From: an uncultured Caldilineaceae bacterium
Lineage (GTDB): Bacteria > Chloroflexota > Anaerolineae > Caldilineales > Caldilineaceae
Assembly: GCA_958295915.1 (NCBI GenBank)
Contig: OY282381.1
Location: 3,308,722 to 3,372,721, forward strand
DNA: 64,000 nt
Direction: 5' to 3'
The stretch's first letter is position 1. Every line of letters starts with the position of its first letter. Of the stretch, positions 63,980 to 64,000 are shown one piece after another. The notes beneath the pieces are model-generated. The model was not told where the DNA came from and made no database searches. It saw nothing but the letters and a program-made list of their open reading frames with translations. Position numbers and translations under genes: made by a program.

Positions 63980-64000
63980 GATGCTGTAAGGTTATAGTGC

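Larger units (their letters stand above)
63569..64000. other. Right-edge intergenic region with repeats and a promoter
   Basis: About 430 bases with no supported gene. It holds a partial match to the Gfo/Idh palindromic element (63628-63646), family A hairpin copy 3 and a plus-strand promoter, described separately. Confidence 0.55.

Overview
The window looks like a chromosomal stretch of a Chloroflexota bacterium, possibly a Caldilineales-type lineage. This is inference, because no rRNA marker is present. It rests on the mix of large lipoprotein peptide/oligosaccharide binding proteins, F420-type LLM oxidoreductases, enolase-superfamily sugar-acid dehydratases, SMP-30 and Gfo/Idh proteins, an S1 protein and MreB, and on the many palindromic intergenic repeats. 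Most genes are on the minus strand.

Layout. 1-4.6 kb: housekeeping genes (ribosomal S1-like, RidA, a Cys/Met PLP enzyme, MreB, a small membrane protein). 4.7-16.1 kb: a peptide-type ABC transporter operon with two binding proteins and two permease pairs but only one ATPase pair. 16.4-20.6 kb (plus strand): a DUF255/thioredoxin-fold protein, a phosphotransferase and an LLM oxidoreductase. 20.6-37.1 kb: a densely overlapping minus-strand defence island. 37.3-50.8 kb: a second peptide/oligosaccharide ABC operon with sugar-acid catabolic genes, an MFS exporter and a large unknown protein. 51.2-54.1 kb: accessory genes, including a Cys-rich tandem-repeat secreted protein and a DUF488 two-gene unit. 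54.4-63.6 kb: an aldo/keto reductase, a CUT1 sugar importer without its own ATPase, DUF4349, SMP-30, Gfo/Idh and LLM genes.

The main discovery candidate is the defence island. A type III-like restriction-modification pair (mod 28297-30441, res 21755-24487) is split and surrounded by other modules: a GHKL-ATPase/STAS-like/PIN triad, an AAA ATPase with a small putative nuclease, a TrlF-type PHP-ATPase with an AlbA_2 protein, and an XRE-ImmA/DUF4411 pair. Four different genes each start, with the same 4-base GTGA overlap, immediately after a copy of the 3' end of mod. Two of those copies are short tails (35 and 72 bp), one is the intact mod gene, and one is an internally deleted second mod. The tail carries a near-perfect Shine-Dalgarno sequence seven bases before each GTG start. 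The locus therefore looks like an array of exchangeable cassettes that land at the end of mod and borrow its ribosome binding site.

A second theme is palindromic repeats. Several hairpin families recur, two of them with compensatory stem changes, and some lie in frame inside coding sequences. In all four transporter clusters a hairpin sits between the binding-protein gene and the following permease gene or genes, which suggests post-transcriptional control of stoichiometry.
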